Shown here piece after piece: positions 45,332-58,482 of a stretch of 64,000 nt of DNA; within the stretch, counting starts at the first letter, position 1; the number at the start of each line of letters is the position of its first letter. Under the pieces are notes generated by a model. That model was not told the origin of the DNA, made no database searches, and saw nothing but the letters and a program-made list of their open reading frames with translations. This DNA comes from Symsagittifera roscoffensis (taxonomy: Eukaryota > Xenacoelomorpha > Acoela > Convolutidae). The translations under genes were made by a program, and so were the position numbers. The stretch covers positions 15,923,789 through 15,987,788 of the forward strand of contig NC_087062.1 of the NCBI RefSeq assembly GCF_963678635.1, read 5' to 3'.

Positions 45332-46710
45332 CTAGCACATGACTCGCACCTACGGTGCTTCAAATAGATCGTTGAACGTAAAAAATAGCTTCTTAAAACA
45401 TGAAAAATTATTGAAAAAATCATCAGAAAGGCATATCTCGGAGATAAAAAAGATTTGAGCAGTTAAGGTTAGAGGCCCTGACAGTACCCCCTGATTTGTA
45501 CCCTGATAATAAAAGATGAAATCCCTGACAAAACCGCTTGATTTGTACCCTGACAGTATCCCCTGAATGTACCCTATTAGGGTTGAGAATTTCAAGATAG
45601 GTTAGTTTTTTTAATTCAAGTTTTTTGAAACAAAAATGAAAAATCAAGTAAAACGCCATATCTCGGAAACCAGAAAATATTGAGCAGTCACATTTTCAGA
45701 GAAGAACTGCAATCCCTGTGAGTGTACCCCGACAGCAAACCAACATAGGGTTGCGAATTTCAGTTCCGTTAATTTTGTTTTATATTTGAGTTTTTTTTAA
45801 ACAAAGGAAATCAAAACAAATTCCATATCACGAAAACCAAAATAATTTGAGCAGTCATACTTGGACGCCAGATTTGCAAATCCTGCGTATAACCCGACAG
45901 TGCCCCTTTTAAGGGTTGACAATTTAAAGTTCGGTAAGTTCATTTTATATCTAAGTTCTTTGTTGAAAAAGTGAAAAAAAATTATAAAAACGCCATATCT
46001 AGAAAACCAAGAGGTTTTGAGTAGTCATTTTTGGACGCTAACTTTGCATCTCCTGAGTTTACCCTGATAGCACGCCACTGAAGTGAGAAATTCAAGTTCG
46101 GTTACTTTATTTTTTGTACACGTTTTTTTGAAAAAAAAATGAAAAAATCATTTAAAAACGTCATATCTCGAAAACCAAAAGAATTTGAGCAGTCAGTTTT
46201 GGACGCCAGATTTGCAACCCTTGAGTTTATCCTGACAGCACGCCACTTAAGGGTTGAGAAATTCAAGTTCGTTTACTTCAATTTGTAGCAAACTTTTTTT
46301 TTAAATTGAAAAAGTCATTAAAAAGCGCCATATCTTGAAAACCAAAAGAAATTGAGCCGTCATACTTGGACGCCAGACATGGAACCCCTGAGTGTACCCC
46401 GACAGCACCCACTAGGAGGTTGAGAAAATAATATTTAGTTCAATAAAGGGTGATACGAAAGTTGGATAGTTTTACGTTGCGAATATTGAAAAACTAGAGT
46501 TAAAGCATTCGCCCTACAACAAAGTTTAAAAGGTCGATTTGAGTAGACATTTCAATCCTTTTAATGTTTTGGCCATTTAACAAACCAACATAGCGACTTC
46601 CTAAAAAAGAACTTTCTTAAGCATTACAATATACGATATAGCTTAAACGTGCAAAAAAAATCTTCCTTTAAACATGCAAAAAAATACGTTCAAAAAGCTT
46701 AACTATGTCA
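45332..46710 (-). mobile_element. Helitron-like element with internal satellite, copy 3
   Basis: Same architecture as 13334-14650 and 30583-32990: CTAG terminus, hairpin GCACCTACGGTGC, about eight satellite units (CGCCATATCTCGAAAACCA, TTGAGCAGTCA, CCTGACAGCAC themes), and the far end TATACGATATAGCTTAAACG. The base before CTAG is G, not A, and the terminal sequence has drifted, so this is an older or differently inserted copy. Confidence 0.65.
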
Positions 46711-47864
46711 ACATAGGTTCTTCCTAAATATGTCGACATAGGGACTTCTTAAACATGTCTCATGTGAACCGACAATTAAATAATGAATAGATGAAAAAAA
46801 TGGAAAATGCTGGAAAAAACAAGGTGAACCAAAATTTCAATATAACTCGATGAAGGACACCTAGTGCCAAGCTAAAGCTGGATATACGTGTTTGATATTT
46901 TTTGAACTTCGTATACTGATACCGTACTAAGTGCGTAATTTCGAAAAATGGACTTTGACCAAAACCTTAGTTGTTTCTCTACTAATTTAAATGCGAAGTG
47001 TCAAAAATTGAGATTTGATAGTTTTCCCACAGACATTTCTTTTACAAAAAAGGTAGCCGCTTCTGCAGGAAACATTCGGGCAAACGCTTCAATAGATTGA
47101 ACTTTCACTTTTCACCCTGTAGTACCAATAGTTAACAGTGACTTAGTACCCACCCAGCGAGTACCCACCCATAAATTATTCAACTGATTTTGTTAAACTA
47201 GCTATTAACAGGAAAAAAGTCTACATTCCGCTTTGATAACGCTTGCTAATCGCCAGCGTAAATATACAAAAAATCAGTTTTTTTGCAAAGGTGTTGCAAA
47301 TCGTTTAGGGATACTTAACTTAATCAGAGATTGAACCGGTAATTTTAATGTAATTTTACTTGAATTAAATTAAAAATTTTACCGGCAAGAGTAGAATCAT
47401 TCATGAAATAACGTTCACGGTTATGTCTGAGGTAAATACTTAGGCTTAGAACGCCCTCTGAAAATTACAAATTGGTATGAAATATGGTTGAATGATGTTC
47501 ACCAAAAAATGCAATTGCTATTCCCACACCTGCAAGGAAGAAACTAGAGTTGCAAGAGCAACAAAATCAGTCAACTGGCGACTAAATAGATTCTCAAATG
47601 ACTTTTGTTTAATTAAATTCAAAACTGACTAACAAGAACTAAAAACGACCCATTTGGAGTAAGTTTTGGACCTAAATTTGTCAAAAAAAATTGCACCATA
47701 TTATTTTCCGCGCAACTCTAAGCAACTATTATTCTCATCTCTTTTGTCAAATAACAACCTTAGTTGAGAATAACGCATTTAACCTTTCAATTTTGTTCGT
47801 TTCGGTCGGTTGATATACATCAGCACTGTTCCTAATGGTTAATTATGAAACGGCATCAACTTAC
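46711..47864. other. Intronic sequence of the Ser-rich gene, with repeats
   Basis: Lies downstream of the GTAAGT donor at 47864. Around 46830-47120 it resembles 62285-62570 (GCTAAAGC, CTTTGTTTCTCTACTAA, CGCTTCTG(C/T)AGGAAA, GATTGAAC). 47187-47260 resembles 63830-63905 (CATTCCG(C/A)TTTGATAACG then GCTTGCTAATCGC). No coding exon was recognised. Confidence 0.5.
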
Positions 47865-49601
47865 ATTCCACATATTATTCAGCACACTTAAAGGGTCCGG
47901 CGGTTTGGTGACCATACTCTGATTCCCACTAGAACTTTCCCGTCGACGCATTTCCTCTTCTGCCTGCTCTTGCTCGCGTCTCAGTCTCGCTTGAACATCG
48001 ACTTCTCCATTTCGAGACCTCTGTGCATGTTCTACACTTCGACTTAACCAACTAGTTGACGACTCCGTGTTATAAGAAGATACTGGCGAATGTCTAGGTC
48101 CAAATGATTGCATTGGATCCAGAGCAAACCTGGGTGTTTCGGGAAAAATAGTCAAGGGATCCGGTAATGAAAGAGTCCTTACCGGGTTTTGAAAGTCGCT
48201 TCTATCTTTACCCTGAAATTTCTTTAAGGATGACGAAGGCTTTACTCCTGTTGTTCTAGTTAAAGTGGGAATTGAAGCACCAGGCTTCGCCAAAGATTTA
48301 AGAACAGATGACTTCGTGGGTATCCGCTTCAAAGAGAACGGGACTTTGGTTGAAGCTTGGGGTTTTGTGATATTCGGTTCAGATTTCACGGACTCGCGCT
48401 GTTCTCTGAGAAACATCGCCAACATTCCGTCATCATCGGCAGTTTGTTCATTAGAAGACTTCGTATCATCTTTCTGCTCTTCTGGTTCTTCATTTGAAAT
48501 CTCAATCGGATACTCTTTAGATCCGGCTGAACTAGACGACTCAGACTTTCTCTGTTGTTGCGCAAGGTACTGTATTTCAGGTGTGGTGGAATCGACAATA
48601 TCAGATTCCCCAGTTGAAGACACAGACGGTACGCAAACATTGTCAGTCGACGAATCTGGCTCCAGCGATGTAACTTCTGAAAACGAACTACTTCTGGCAC
48701 GCTCATTTATACCACCCGTGTCTTTTTGATGAAACGATGTTTCCTCACCAAGCCCAGTTGAGCTATCAGGTACAATTGATTCTGAACAATTTTCCGCAAC
48801 AACTATATCGTCGTCTTGTTTTTCAGCATCTGCTTTCTTTTGAGCTAACTGTTGCTTGATTCTCTGCGCACGTTTCCCAACAATATTGCCTATTGGATTT
48901 TTGTTATATTTATCATATGGATCTTCAGAGGAGGAGTTTACAGAAGTGTTCGACACCTTTTTTGATTCAATCACCGGTTTCGGAGCCGCTTTCGACTTCT
49001 TCTTAAGAACTTTCTGCTCTTGGGGAACTGCAAGGTCAAAACTGTTAAAAGTCAGACCACTACTTATTCGGATCATCGAAGGTTTCTCGAACCTTGTTGT
49101 CAACACACTGTCTACAATTTGAGGACCTTTTTCTAACTCTCTTAGCTGTTCAGCAACTGCTCTCAATTTCTGATCGTATGATAGATTTTCATTAACAATA
49201 TCGTCCATCGATGCCGTTGATGCTGTTTTGGATTTGAGCTGCTCTCGTTTTTCAATATAGTAAGGATCATTTTTGTAATCGAAGGTTGACCAATCAATAT
49301 CTGATTTTACTTGAGAATAGGAATCTCTAGCATCCCTTCTCAGGAGAGCGTTATTGTTTAACGGATTGGTATTGACAATCGTGCGCGTTAGAGAAGACCG
49401 TTCCATTAGGATATCATCAGTAATTTCGTTAGGCAATCCAGATCCCGAAATTGAGGACCTGGACCCCGTGCGAAGAGACAAGAGACTAGGTTGTGATAAG
49501 GAATCATCGATAATTGCACTTCTAGAAGTTCCATAGACCACTGCATCTGGTATAAGGGCTGATCTCCTAATTAAAGGATCGTAATCAGAGTTGTTGTACA
49601 T
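47865..49601 (-). CDS. First coding exon of an unrecognised Ser-rich protein
   Basis: 579 codons from MYNNSDYDPL to LNNMWN, then a consensus donor GTAAGT at 47864, so the protein continues in exons to the left that I could not identify. The sequence is Ser/Thr/Glu-rich and probably largely disordered. Features include an Arg/Ser N-terminus, WSTFDYKNDPYYIEKREQ (~104-121), a short helix DQKLRAVAEQLRELEKG (~141-157), a Lys-rich stretch (~200-215), an RIKQQLAQKKADAEK helix and a Glu/Arg helix near the end. No catalytic domain, signal peptide or membrane segment. It looks like a scaffold or cytoskeletal-type protein, but no family is assigned. Codons 1-177 lie within a 4.44-kb segment that is triplicated to the right. 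Confidence 0.78.
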
Positions 49602-52600
49602 TTTATAGCATGATTCGAAAATTTCAATTCGTAATCATGCTGGACTGAAATTGAAAACGGTTCATCAAGGGCAGGTTCTAGAAAACATGTTGATGCTTTT
49701 TTCCTAATTTGCTTCGATGACACCACGCTATTAGCTTAATGTGCTTGAATCGAGAGAAAAGATCTGGCTACAAAACAACCTAAACTGAAGGGCAATATAA
49801 AAGTAAATTTTTTCGAAGTTTTTCGTTTAACTAACACAAATACAAAAAACGTCATTTCTCATAAACTACTCAAAAAGGAAAGCATAGCACGAGGATTAGT
49901 AGCATGTAACAAAACTATCCATTTTCAAATTTCAATCGTTACAGACAATTAAAATCGCAGGTTGCTGATTTGAATATGTTGTATATTTCATTGTTCCAAC
50001 CACTCGATGAGCGAAAAAAAGTATGAATTAAAACCTGTTTTTAATTTTTTTCCCGCCAATTTTGCCTACCTTGTGAAAAGTTCGTGAGTGGTCACGAGCG
50101 GTGTCATATTAAGGCCCGATTGTTCGTGATTCAGATTCTTAAAAAAATCCACAAAAAATTCTCCGTGTCAAGAAAAACTGGTCTTCACATTTTCGGTTTG
50201 CGGACTAATTTAGACAAAATTGGCTGACATCCCAATTTAATTGGACTACAATTTTAAGGTTATTTTAGCTATAATTACTTCAAACTCTTTCAAATTTTTA
50301 AAATTGAAAATCGAAATTTTTGTTTATTCGGCTTATATATTTTTTTCTTCAGTTTAGAATTGTTTTCTTGAAAAATTCTGGTCGGAAAATTCTGTGTGGA
50401 TTTAAAAAATTTGTTCGGGCGTCGAGAAAAAACCGGTTTGAAATTTTTTAAAGAACTACTTGCTCGAAATTAGATTTTAAGTTTTCATTGAAATTGTGAA
50501 AAACTTAGTTCTCCAGGAAAAAACGGAGAAGCTTCATTTAGCGCTTCTTTGGAAACATCAACTTCAAAATAATCAAAATTGTTCGGCAAAAGAATTTGTT
50601 TATTCATTATTCGGAGAGAACTGTTTTCGACTATGACTTATTCACTCACGTTCCACGCCTTCGTATAGTTGCCTCATCACACTACGCACACAAAAAATGA
50701 CATTCATTAAAAAAACCCAGTCTGCATATCACAATGCAAAAAGAGGATGGAAAATCAATTCTCACTCATAGCAACAAATAACAATTATCAAGTTTTTTGA
50801 AAAAACAATTGAAAAAATTGCTTTAAATGGTCATAAACACTGACTTTTGAAGCTTCACACTTCGAGCTCAAAACTTTGGGCTCCAGGCACCTATCAAAAA
50901 TAAAATGTTCAATAAAAATTACAAAAAACTAACAAAAAATTTAGATTCCCGAATATGAATGATGAAAATTTTTATTTCAGTATTATTCTCGAAAACAAAA
51001 CTAGTGCTCCCTTTGATGAGTTTTAACAACAGTACTGTATAGATAGATAGGTGGAAAAAACTGTATAGTGAAAAAAAGCCAAGCCAAAATGGTCGGCCTT
51101 CAAACCGAGAAAATTTTTCAATCCTCCGATAAAAAAATCCCCGAGCATGCAAGTGGATCAGTTGATACGTCACTAGCTACAATTTATTTCTGCGTATTAC
51201 ATAAGAAATATCTATTTTCGATCAGTCAGACAATTTTTCATTTCTCTGACGAAACGTTGCAACGTCTAGTCTAAAGAGCCTGCTGATAAATCAAGTGAAT
51301 AATATATAGTTTGCAAATAATTCGCATGTACTGTCTGCCACGCAAAGCAGTCGGTCAGCGGCATTCATTTACACAAGTTGTGTATCTTTAAGCAAAATGC
51401 TCTCTAATCGCTAAAAAGCTTCATAAAAAGAGCAATGCGCGGATCTCGGATTTCCTCGAGAGTGGGTAGAGCATTTAGGTCGATTAAAGAGATCTTGCGT
51501 GCTCGCACAGCCAAATATTTAAACAGCCTTAAAGGAAGCTTTTGAGCACTTTTTGGAACGTTTTGACGAAAAACCGCATTCAGAGGAGCGCGCTATCTCT
51601 CACTCTCAAGATCAGGGTTGCCAAATTGTATGTTATTTTCAAAAATAACAAACTATCAACTATATGACTGATACTTTTTTGGATCAAGTTAACATCCTAC
51701 TCCCCCCCACAGCCGTTTCAAATCAGAAATTTGATGCGAATTAAATAATGGGGTGGAATATCTTAACTTGGTCTGTCTATTTTTTTTGGAGGGGGTCTAT
51801 CTATAAAATTACCCAATTTGAGAAAACTGGATAATTAAGAAAAGTTTTTATTTCCTGGGAAATTTGAAACTTTACTTCCACTTTCGAAACTAGAAGTCGA
51901 TCACGTTTTTCGTGACTTTTACACCTTCGCTGTTCGATAGAGGGATTTGCCTTCCTTGTAACAAAGGAAATTAACTGAACTTAAAAAGAAATCAAAAGTC
52001 AAATCGCGAAAAAAAAATAAATTTGAGCCTGAAGTTATCTTTGAGCGAAGATGTGTTGGGATTAGAGTAATTAACCCACAAGCCTATTTATACAAAGAAT
52101 CGAAGCTGCACTTTGCGATGACGCAAAAAGCGGCAAGCTCAAAATACGCCACTTGGCCAAGGCATGCTCTAATTTCACGCCTCATCCATTGATAGCGAAG
52201 TTTCCTTGGGCGAACTTTTCATTGAGCAAGCTTTTATTTCGCTCATCTATTCATATTAATCAATTTTCAATGATTAGATGAAATTAAATCAAAATGAAGA
52301 TGTAATTCTATCGCCAATTGGCCAAGAAGAAACATCCTCAAATATAAACCACTGGTAGCTTTGTCCTCAATTTCTACACAGAGGCGAAGCTGTGCTCTGC
52401 AAACACACGCAAGGAAAATGCAAAGAAGAGCTCTAAGTGAAATAAGGCCAAGGATAGCCGGTTGCTGTGCAAAGAGCGCATAATATTCCGACCATAGTCT
52501 TAAAAAATAGAAAAACTTTTTTTTTCAAATCATAGAAGTTTTTTTCTGCGTGGTGTGACAAAAAATAAAAAAAAATTGCGGTTTTTTGAATTTTTTGACG

Positions 52601-53507
52601 TTTTTGTTTCCGAAAAGGCGCAAAAATACTAAAAAAAGCTTTTCAGCTATTATAGTAAACTATTGTAAGCCTGCTCACTCATTCAAAATTGACCAAAAAT
52701 CAAAAATTTCAAACCAAATTTTATTGTCGCTCAAATCACTCAACTCTCTCCGATGATTATTTGTGGTAGCTAATTGTGCGCGGAAAGAAAAAAGAGTATC
52801 ACGTCCTCCACGACCGCTTGTAATTTCACTGAAACTAGCCACCAATAACATAGCCAGCAGACAGTTGGAAAAAATTCAATTTCCATCAAATTAAGTTTTC
52901 TGTGACATAAATGACATAAATAATTCAATAAATGGATATCATCCAAAATTTCGATGCAGGGGTGAAGCTGCACTTCACAAACACAAAAAAGAAGAAAACC
53001 AATTCCCAAAAACAGCAAGAAGTAAAAATTTCTTTTGACTTTTGGAGGGAAAAAATCCGGACCAATTAGCTTACCTCACCTTTACTCGAGTGAAAGTGAT
53101 TTTTTGAGCGCTTTAAAAAAAAATACTTTATATCCGCCGAAAGATACGCGTTTGGCATCAGAGATAGGTGCAGAAAATGGAGCTGAAAATAATCCAGGAT
53201 ATTGTCAATCTGTAAATTTACAAAAAAATTACTGCAAGTATAATATCTTTTCACATCTTGGCTTAATTGCTACAATTTTGTCCCTCAAAACTAGTATTTA
53301 GAAAAAAAATCACTGAAATGAGTGAGTTAGGCTTAGGTATAGAGACTAACATTATAACACTGCGCTCACACTTGCTTTAGTAGAAACAACAAAAAATAGG
53401 TAAACCAAAATTTTCGTAAATCTTCATAAAAAACAACTTGGGGCCCAGCTAAAGCAAGAGGTAACTGATTGATTTTTTTGGAATAATTATAATGAATTTA
53501 TTATAAT
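49070..53507. repeat. 4.44-kb tandem unit A (carries the complete exon's 5' part)
   Basis: First of three direct copies. It begins inside the exon of the Ser-rich gene (GGATCATCGAAGG at 49070) and extends through the exon start and about 3.9 kb upstream. Unit A differs from B and C throughout its left ~2.65 kb but matches B in its right part. Confidence 0.92.
49602..53507. other. Upstream region of the Ser-rich gene within unit A
   Basis: No second gene is supported. It contains the hairpin-motif repeat and dispersed-repeat copy (52377-52900). A conserved palindrome-like patch at about 51890-51925 (GATCACGTTTTTCGTGA) and a duplicated GAAGTCGATCACG motif (also ~6670) suggest old repeat DNA. 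Any promoter for the minus-strand gene would lie near 49602-50000; no TATA box was identified. Confidence 0.5.
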
Positions 53508-54039
53508 GGATCATCGAAGGTTTCTCGAACCTTGTTGTCAACACACTGTCTACAATTTGAGGACCTTTTTCTAACTCTCTTAGCTGTTCAGCAACTGCTC
53601 TCAATTTCTGATCGTATGATAGATTTTCATTAACAATGTCGTCCATCGATGCCGTTGATGCTGTTTTGGATTTGAGCTGCTCTCGCTTTTCAATATAGTA
53701 AGGATCATTTTTGAAATCGAAGGTTGACCAATCAATATCTGATTTTACTTGAGAATAGGAATCTCTAGCATCCCTTCTCAGGAGAGCGTTATTGTTTAAC
53801 GGATTGGTATTGACAATCGTGCGCGTTAGAGAAGACCGTTCCATTAGGATATCATCAGTAATTTCGTTAGGCAATCCAGATCCCGAAATTGAGGACCTGG
53901 ACCCCGTGCGAAGAGACAAGAGACTAGGTTGTGATAAGGAATCATCGATAATTGCACTTCTAGAAGTTCCATAGACCACTGCATCTGGTATAAGGGCTGA
54001 TCTCCTAATTAAAGGATCGTAATCAGAGTTGTTGTACAT
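53449..54039 (-). pseudogene. Truncated exon copy in unit B
   Basis: 177 codons identical to the start of the Ser-rich protein except Tyr-to-Phe in FD(Y/F)KNDP, then 19 unrelated codons after the unit junction at 53508 and a stop. The start codon and upstream DNA are retained. If transcribed it could give a short N-terminal fragment, but the exon's donor and the rest of the protein are absent. Confidence 0.82.
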
Positions 54040-57000
54040 TTTATAGCATGATTCGAAAATTTCAATTCGTAATCATGCTGGACTGAAATTGAAAACGGTT
54101 CATCAAGGGCAGGTTCTAGAAAACATGTTGATGCTTTTTTCCTAATTTGCTTCGATGACACCACGCTATTAGCTTAATGTGCTTGAATCGAGAGGAAAGA
54201 TCTGGCTACAAAACAACTTAAACTGAAGGGCAATATAAAAGTAAATTTTTTCGAAGTTTTTCGTTTAACTAACACAAATACAAAAAACGTCATTTCTCCT
54301 AAACTACTCAAAAAGGAAAGCCTAGCACGGAGATTAGTAGCATGTAACAAAACTATCCATTTTCAAATTTCAATCGTTACAGACAATTAAAATCGCAGGT
54401 TGCTGATTTGAATATTTTGTATATTTCATTGTTCCAACCACTCGATGAGCGAAAAAAAGTATGAATTAAAACCTGTTTTTAATTTTTTTCCCGCCAATTT
54501 TGCCTACCTTGTGAAAAGTTCGTGAGTGGTCACGAGCGGTGTCATATTGAGGCCCGATTGTTCGTGATTCAGATTCTTAAAAAAATCCACAAAAAATTCT
54601 CCGTGTCAAGAAAAACTGGTCTTCACATTTTCGGTTTGCGGACTAATTTAGACAAAATTGGCTGACATCCCAATTTAATTGGACTATAATTTTAAGGTTA
54701 TTTTAGCTATAATTACTTCAAACTCTTTCGGTTTTTTTAAAATTGAAAATCGAAATTTTTGTTTATTCGGCTTATAAGTTTTTTTCTTCAGTTTAGAATT
54801 GTTTTCTTGAAAAATTCTGGTCGGAAAATTCTGTGTGGATTTAAAAAATTTGTTCGGGCGTCGAGAAAAAACCGGTTTGAAATTTTTTAAAGAACTACTC
54901 GCTCGAAATTAGATTTTAAGTTTTCATTGAAATTGTGAAAAGCTTAGTTCTCCAGGAAAAAACGGAGAAGCTTCATTTAGCGCTTCTTTGGAAACATCAA
55001 CTTCAAAATAATCAAAATTGTTCGGCAAAAGAATTTTTTTATTCATTATTCGGAGAGAACTGTTGTCGAGTATGACTTATTCACTCATGTTCTACGCCTT
55101 CGTATAGTTGCCTCATCACACTACGCACACAAAAAATGACATTCATTAAAAAAAACCAGTCTGCATATCACAATGCAAAAAGAGGATGGAAAATCAATTC
55201 TCACTCATAGCATCAAATAACAATTATCAAGTTTTTTGAAAAAACTAAATCGAAAAAATTGCTTTAAATGGTCATAAACACTGACTTTTGGAGCTTCACA
55301 CTTCGAGCTAAAAACTTTGGGCTCCAGGCACCTATCAAAAATAAAATGTCTAATTTCAATAAAAATTACAAAAAACTAACAAAAAATTTAGATTCCCGAA
55401 TATGAATGAAAATTTTTATTTCATTATTATTCTCGAAAACAAAACTAGTGCTCTCTTTGATGAGTTTTAACAACAGTACTGTAAAGATAGATAGGTGGAA
55501 AAAACTGTATAGTGAAAAAAAGCCAAGCCAAAATGGTTGGCCTTCAAACCGAGAAAATTTTTCAATCCTCCGATAAAAAATCCCCGAGCATGCAAGTGGA
55601 TCAGTTGATACGTCACTAGCTACAATTTATTTCTGCGTATTACATAAGAAATATCTATTTTCGATCAGTCAGACAATTTTTCATTTCTCTGACGAAACGT
55701 TGCAACGTCTAGTCTAAAGAGCCTGCTGATAAATCAAGTGAATAATATATAGTTTGCAAATAATTCGCATGTACTGTCTGCCACGCAAAGCAGTCGGTCA
55801 GCGGCATTCATTTACACAAGTTGTGTATCTTTAAGCAAAATGCTCTCTAATCGCTAAAAAGCTTCATAAAAAGAGCAATGCGCGGATCTCGGATTTCCTC
55901 GAGAGTGGGTAGAGCATTTAGGTCGATTAAAGAGATCTTGCGTGCTCGCACAGCCAAATATTTAAACAGCCTTAAAGGAAGCTTTTGAGCACTTTTTGGA
56001 ACGTTTTGACGAAAAACCGCATTCAGAGGAGCGCGCTATCTCTCACTCTCAAGATCAGGGTTGCCAAATTGTATGTTATTTTCAAAAATAACAAACTAAC
56101 AACTATATGACTGATACTTTTTTGGATCAAGTTAACATCCTACTCCCCCCCAAAGCCGTTTCAAATCAGAAATTTGATGCGAATTAAATAATGGGGTGGA
56201 ATATCTTAACTTGGTCTGTCTATTTTTTTTGGAGGGGGTCTATCTATAAAATTACCCAATTTGAGAAAACTGGATAATTAAGAAAAGTTTTTATTTCCTG
56301 GGAAATTTGAAACTTTACTTCCACTTTCGAAACTAGAAGTCGATCACGTTTTTCGTGACTTTTACACCTTCGCTGTTCGATAGAGGGATTTGCCTTCCTT
56401 GTAACAAAGGAAATTAACTGAACTTAAAAAGAAATCAAAAGTCAAATCGCGAAAAAAAAATAAATTTGAGCCTGAAGTTATCTTTGAGCGAAGATGTGTT
56501 GGGATTAGAGTAATTAACCCACAAGCCTATTTATACAAAGAATCGAAGCTGCACTTTGCGATGACGCAAAAAGCGGCAAGCTCAAAATACGCCACTTGGC
56601 CAAGGCATGCTCTAATTTCACGCCTCATCCATTGATAGCGAAGTTTCCTTGGGCGAACTTTTCATTGAGCAAGCTTTTATTTCGCTCATCTATTCATATT
56701 AATCAATTTTCAATGATTAGATGAAATTAAATCAAAATGAAGATGTAATTCTATCGCCAATTGGCCAAGAAGAAACATCCTCAAATATAAACCACTGGTA
56801 GCTTTGTCCTCAATTTCTACACAGAGGCGAAGCTGTGCTCTGCAAACACACGCAAGGAAAATGCAAAGAAGAGCTCTAAGTGAAATAAGGCCAAGGATAG
56901 CCGGTTGCTGTGCAAAGAGCGCATAATATTCCGACCATAGTCTTAAAAAATAGAAAAACTTTTTTTTTCAAATCATAGAAGTTTTTTTCTGCGTGGTGTG

Positions 57001-57950
57001 ACAAAAAATAAAAAAAAATTGCGGTTTTTTGAATTTTTTGACGTTTTTGTTTCCGAAAAGGCGCAAAAATACTAAAAAAAGCTTTTCAGCTATTATAGTA
57101 AACTATTGTAAGCCTGCTCACTCATTCAAAATTGACCAAAAATCAAAAATTTCAAACCAAATTTTATTGTCGCTCAAATCACTCAACTCTCTCCGATGAT
57201 TATTTGTGGTAGCTAATTGTGCGCGGAAAGAAAAAAGAGTATCACGTCCTCCACGACCGCTTGTAATTTCACTGAAACTAGCCACCAATAACATAGCCAG
57301 CAGACAGTTGGAAAAAATTCAATTTCCATCAAATTAAGTTTTCTGTGACATAAATGACATAAATAATTCAATAAATGGATATCATCCAAAATTTCGATGC
57401 AGGGGTGAAGCTGCACTTCACAAACACAAAAAAGAAGAAAACCAATTCCCAAAAACAGCAAGAAGTAAAAATTTCTTTTGACTTTTGGAGGGAAAAAATC
57501 CGGACCAATTAGCTTACCTCACCTTTACTCGAGTGAAAGTGATTTTTTGAGCGCTTTAAAAAAAAATACTTTATATCCGCCGAAAGATACGCGTTTGGCA
57601 TCAGAGATAGGTGCAGAAAATGGAGCTGAAAATAATCCAGGATATTGTCAATCTGTAAATTTACAAAAAAATTACTGCAAGTATAATATCTTTTCACATC
57701 TTGGCTTAATTGCTACAATTTTGTCCCTCAAAACTAGTATTTAGAAAAAAAATCACTGAAATGAGTGAGTTAGGCTTAGGTATAGAGACTAACATTATAA
57801 CACTGCGCTCACACTTGCTTTAGTAGAAACAACAAAAAATAGGTAAACCAAAATTTTCGTAAATCTTCATAAAAAACAACTTGGGGCCCAGCTAAAGCAA
57901 GAGGTAACTGATTGATTTTTTTGGAATAATTATAATGAATTTATTATAAT
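53508..57950. repeat. 4.44-kb tandem unit B (chimeric)
   Basis: The left part shares unit C's variants against A (for example GAGGAAAGATC, CTAAATCGAAAAAATTGC, CCCCCAAAGCCG). The right part shares unit A's variants against C (for example ATCAGAAATTTGATGCG, AACCCACAAGCCTATT). The switch falls at about 56150-56170. Confidence 0.92.
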
Positions 57951-58482
57951 GGATCATCGAAGGTTTCTCGAACCTTGTTGTCAACACACTGTCTACAATT
58001 TGAGGACCTTTTTCTAACTCTCTTAGCTGTTCAGCAACTGCTCTCAATTTCTGATCGTATGATAGATTTTCATTAACAATGTCGTCCATCGATGCCGTTG
58101 ATGCTGTTTTGGATTTGAGCTGCTCTCGCTTTTCAATATAGTAAGGATCATTTTTGAAATCGAAGGTTGACCAATCAATATCTGATTTTACTTGAGAATA
58201 GGAATCTCTAGCATCCCTTCTCAGGAGAGCGTTATTGTTTAACGGATTGGTATTGACAATCGTGCGCGTTAGAGAAGACCGTTCCATTAGGATATCATCA
58301 GTAATTTCGTTAGGCAATCCAGATCCCGAAATTGAGGACCTGGACCCCGTGCGAAGAGACAAGAGACTAGGTTGTGATAAGGAATCATCGATAATTGCAC
58401 TTCTAGAAGTTCCATAGACCACTGCATCTGGTATAAGGGCTGATCTCCTAATTAAAGGATCGTAATCAGAGTTGTTGTACAT
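57892..58482 (-). pseudogene. Truncated exon copy in unit C
   Basis: Encodes exactly the same 196 residues as the unit B copy (53449-54039): 177 codons of the Ser-rich protein start plus 19 codons past the junction. Same lesions; no donor or downstream exon. Confidence 0.82.

Noticed and set aside
51890-51960. Possible small RNA gene around GATCACGTTTTTCGTGA
   Set aside because: Only a short palindrome; it recurs with other repeats, and no snRNA, snoRNA or tRNA signature could be matched.
52770-53018. 82-codon minus-strand frame with hydrophobic, Cys-rich sequence, repeated at 57213 and extended at 61563
   Set aside because: It overlaps a dispersed repeat, and its end changes freely between units, so it is not conserved as protein.
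53035-53301. 88-codon plus-strand frame repeated in two 4.44-kb units (also 57478-57744)
   Set aside because: It is identical only because the units are nearly identical; unit C carries frame-altering changes and no domain is visible.
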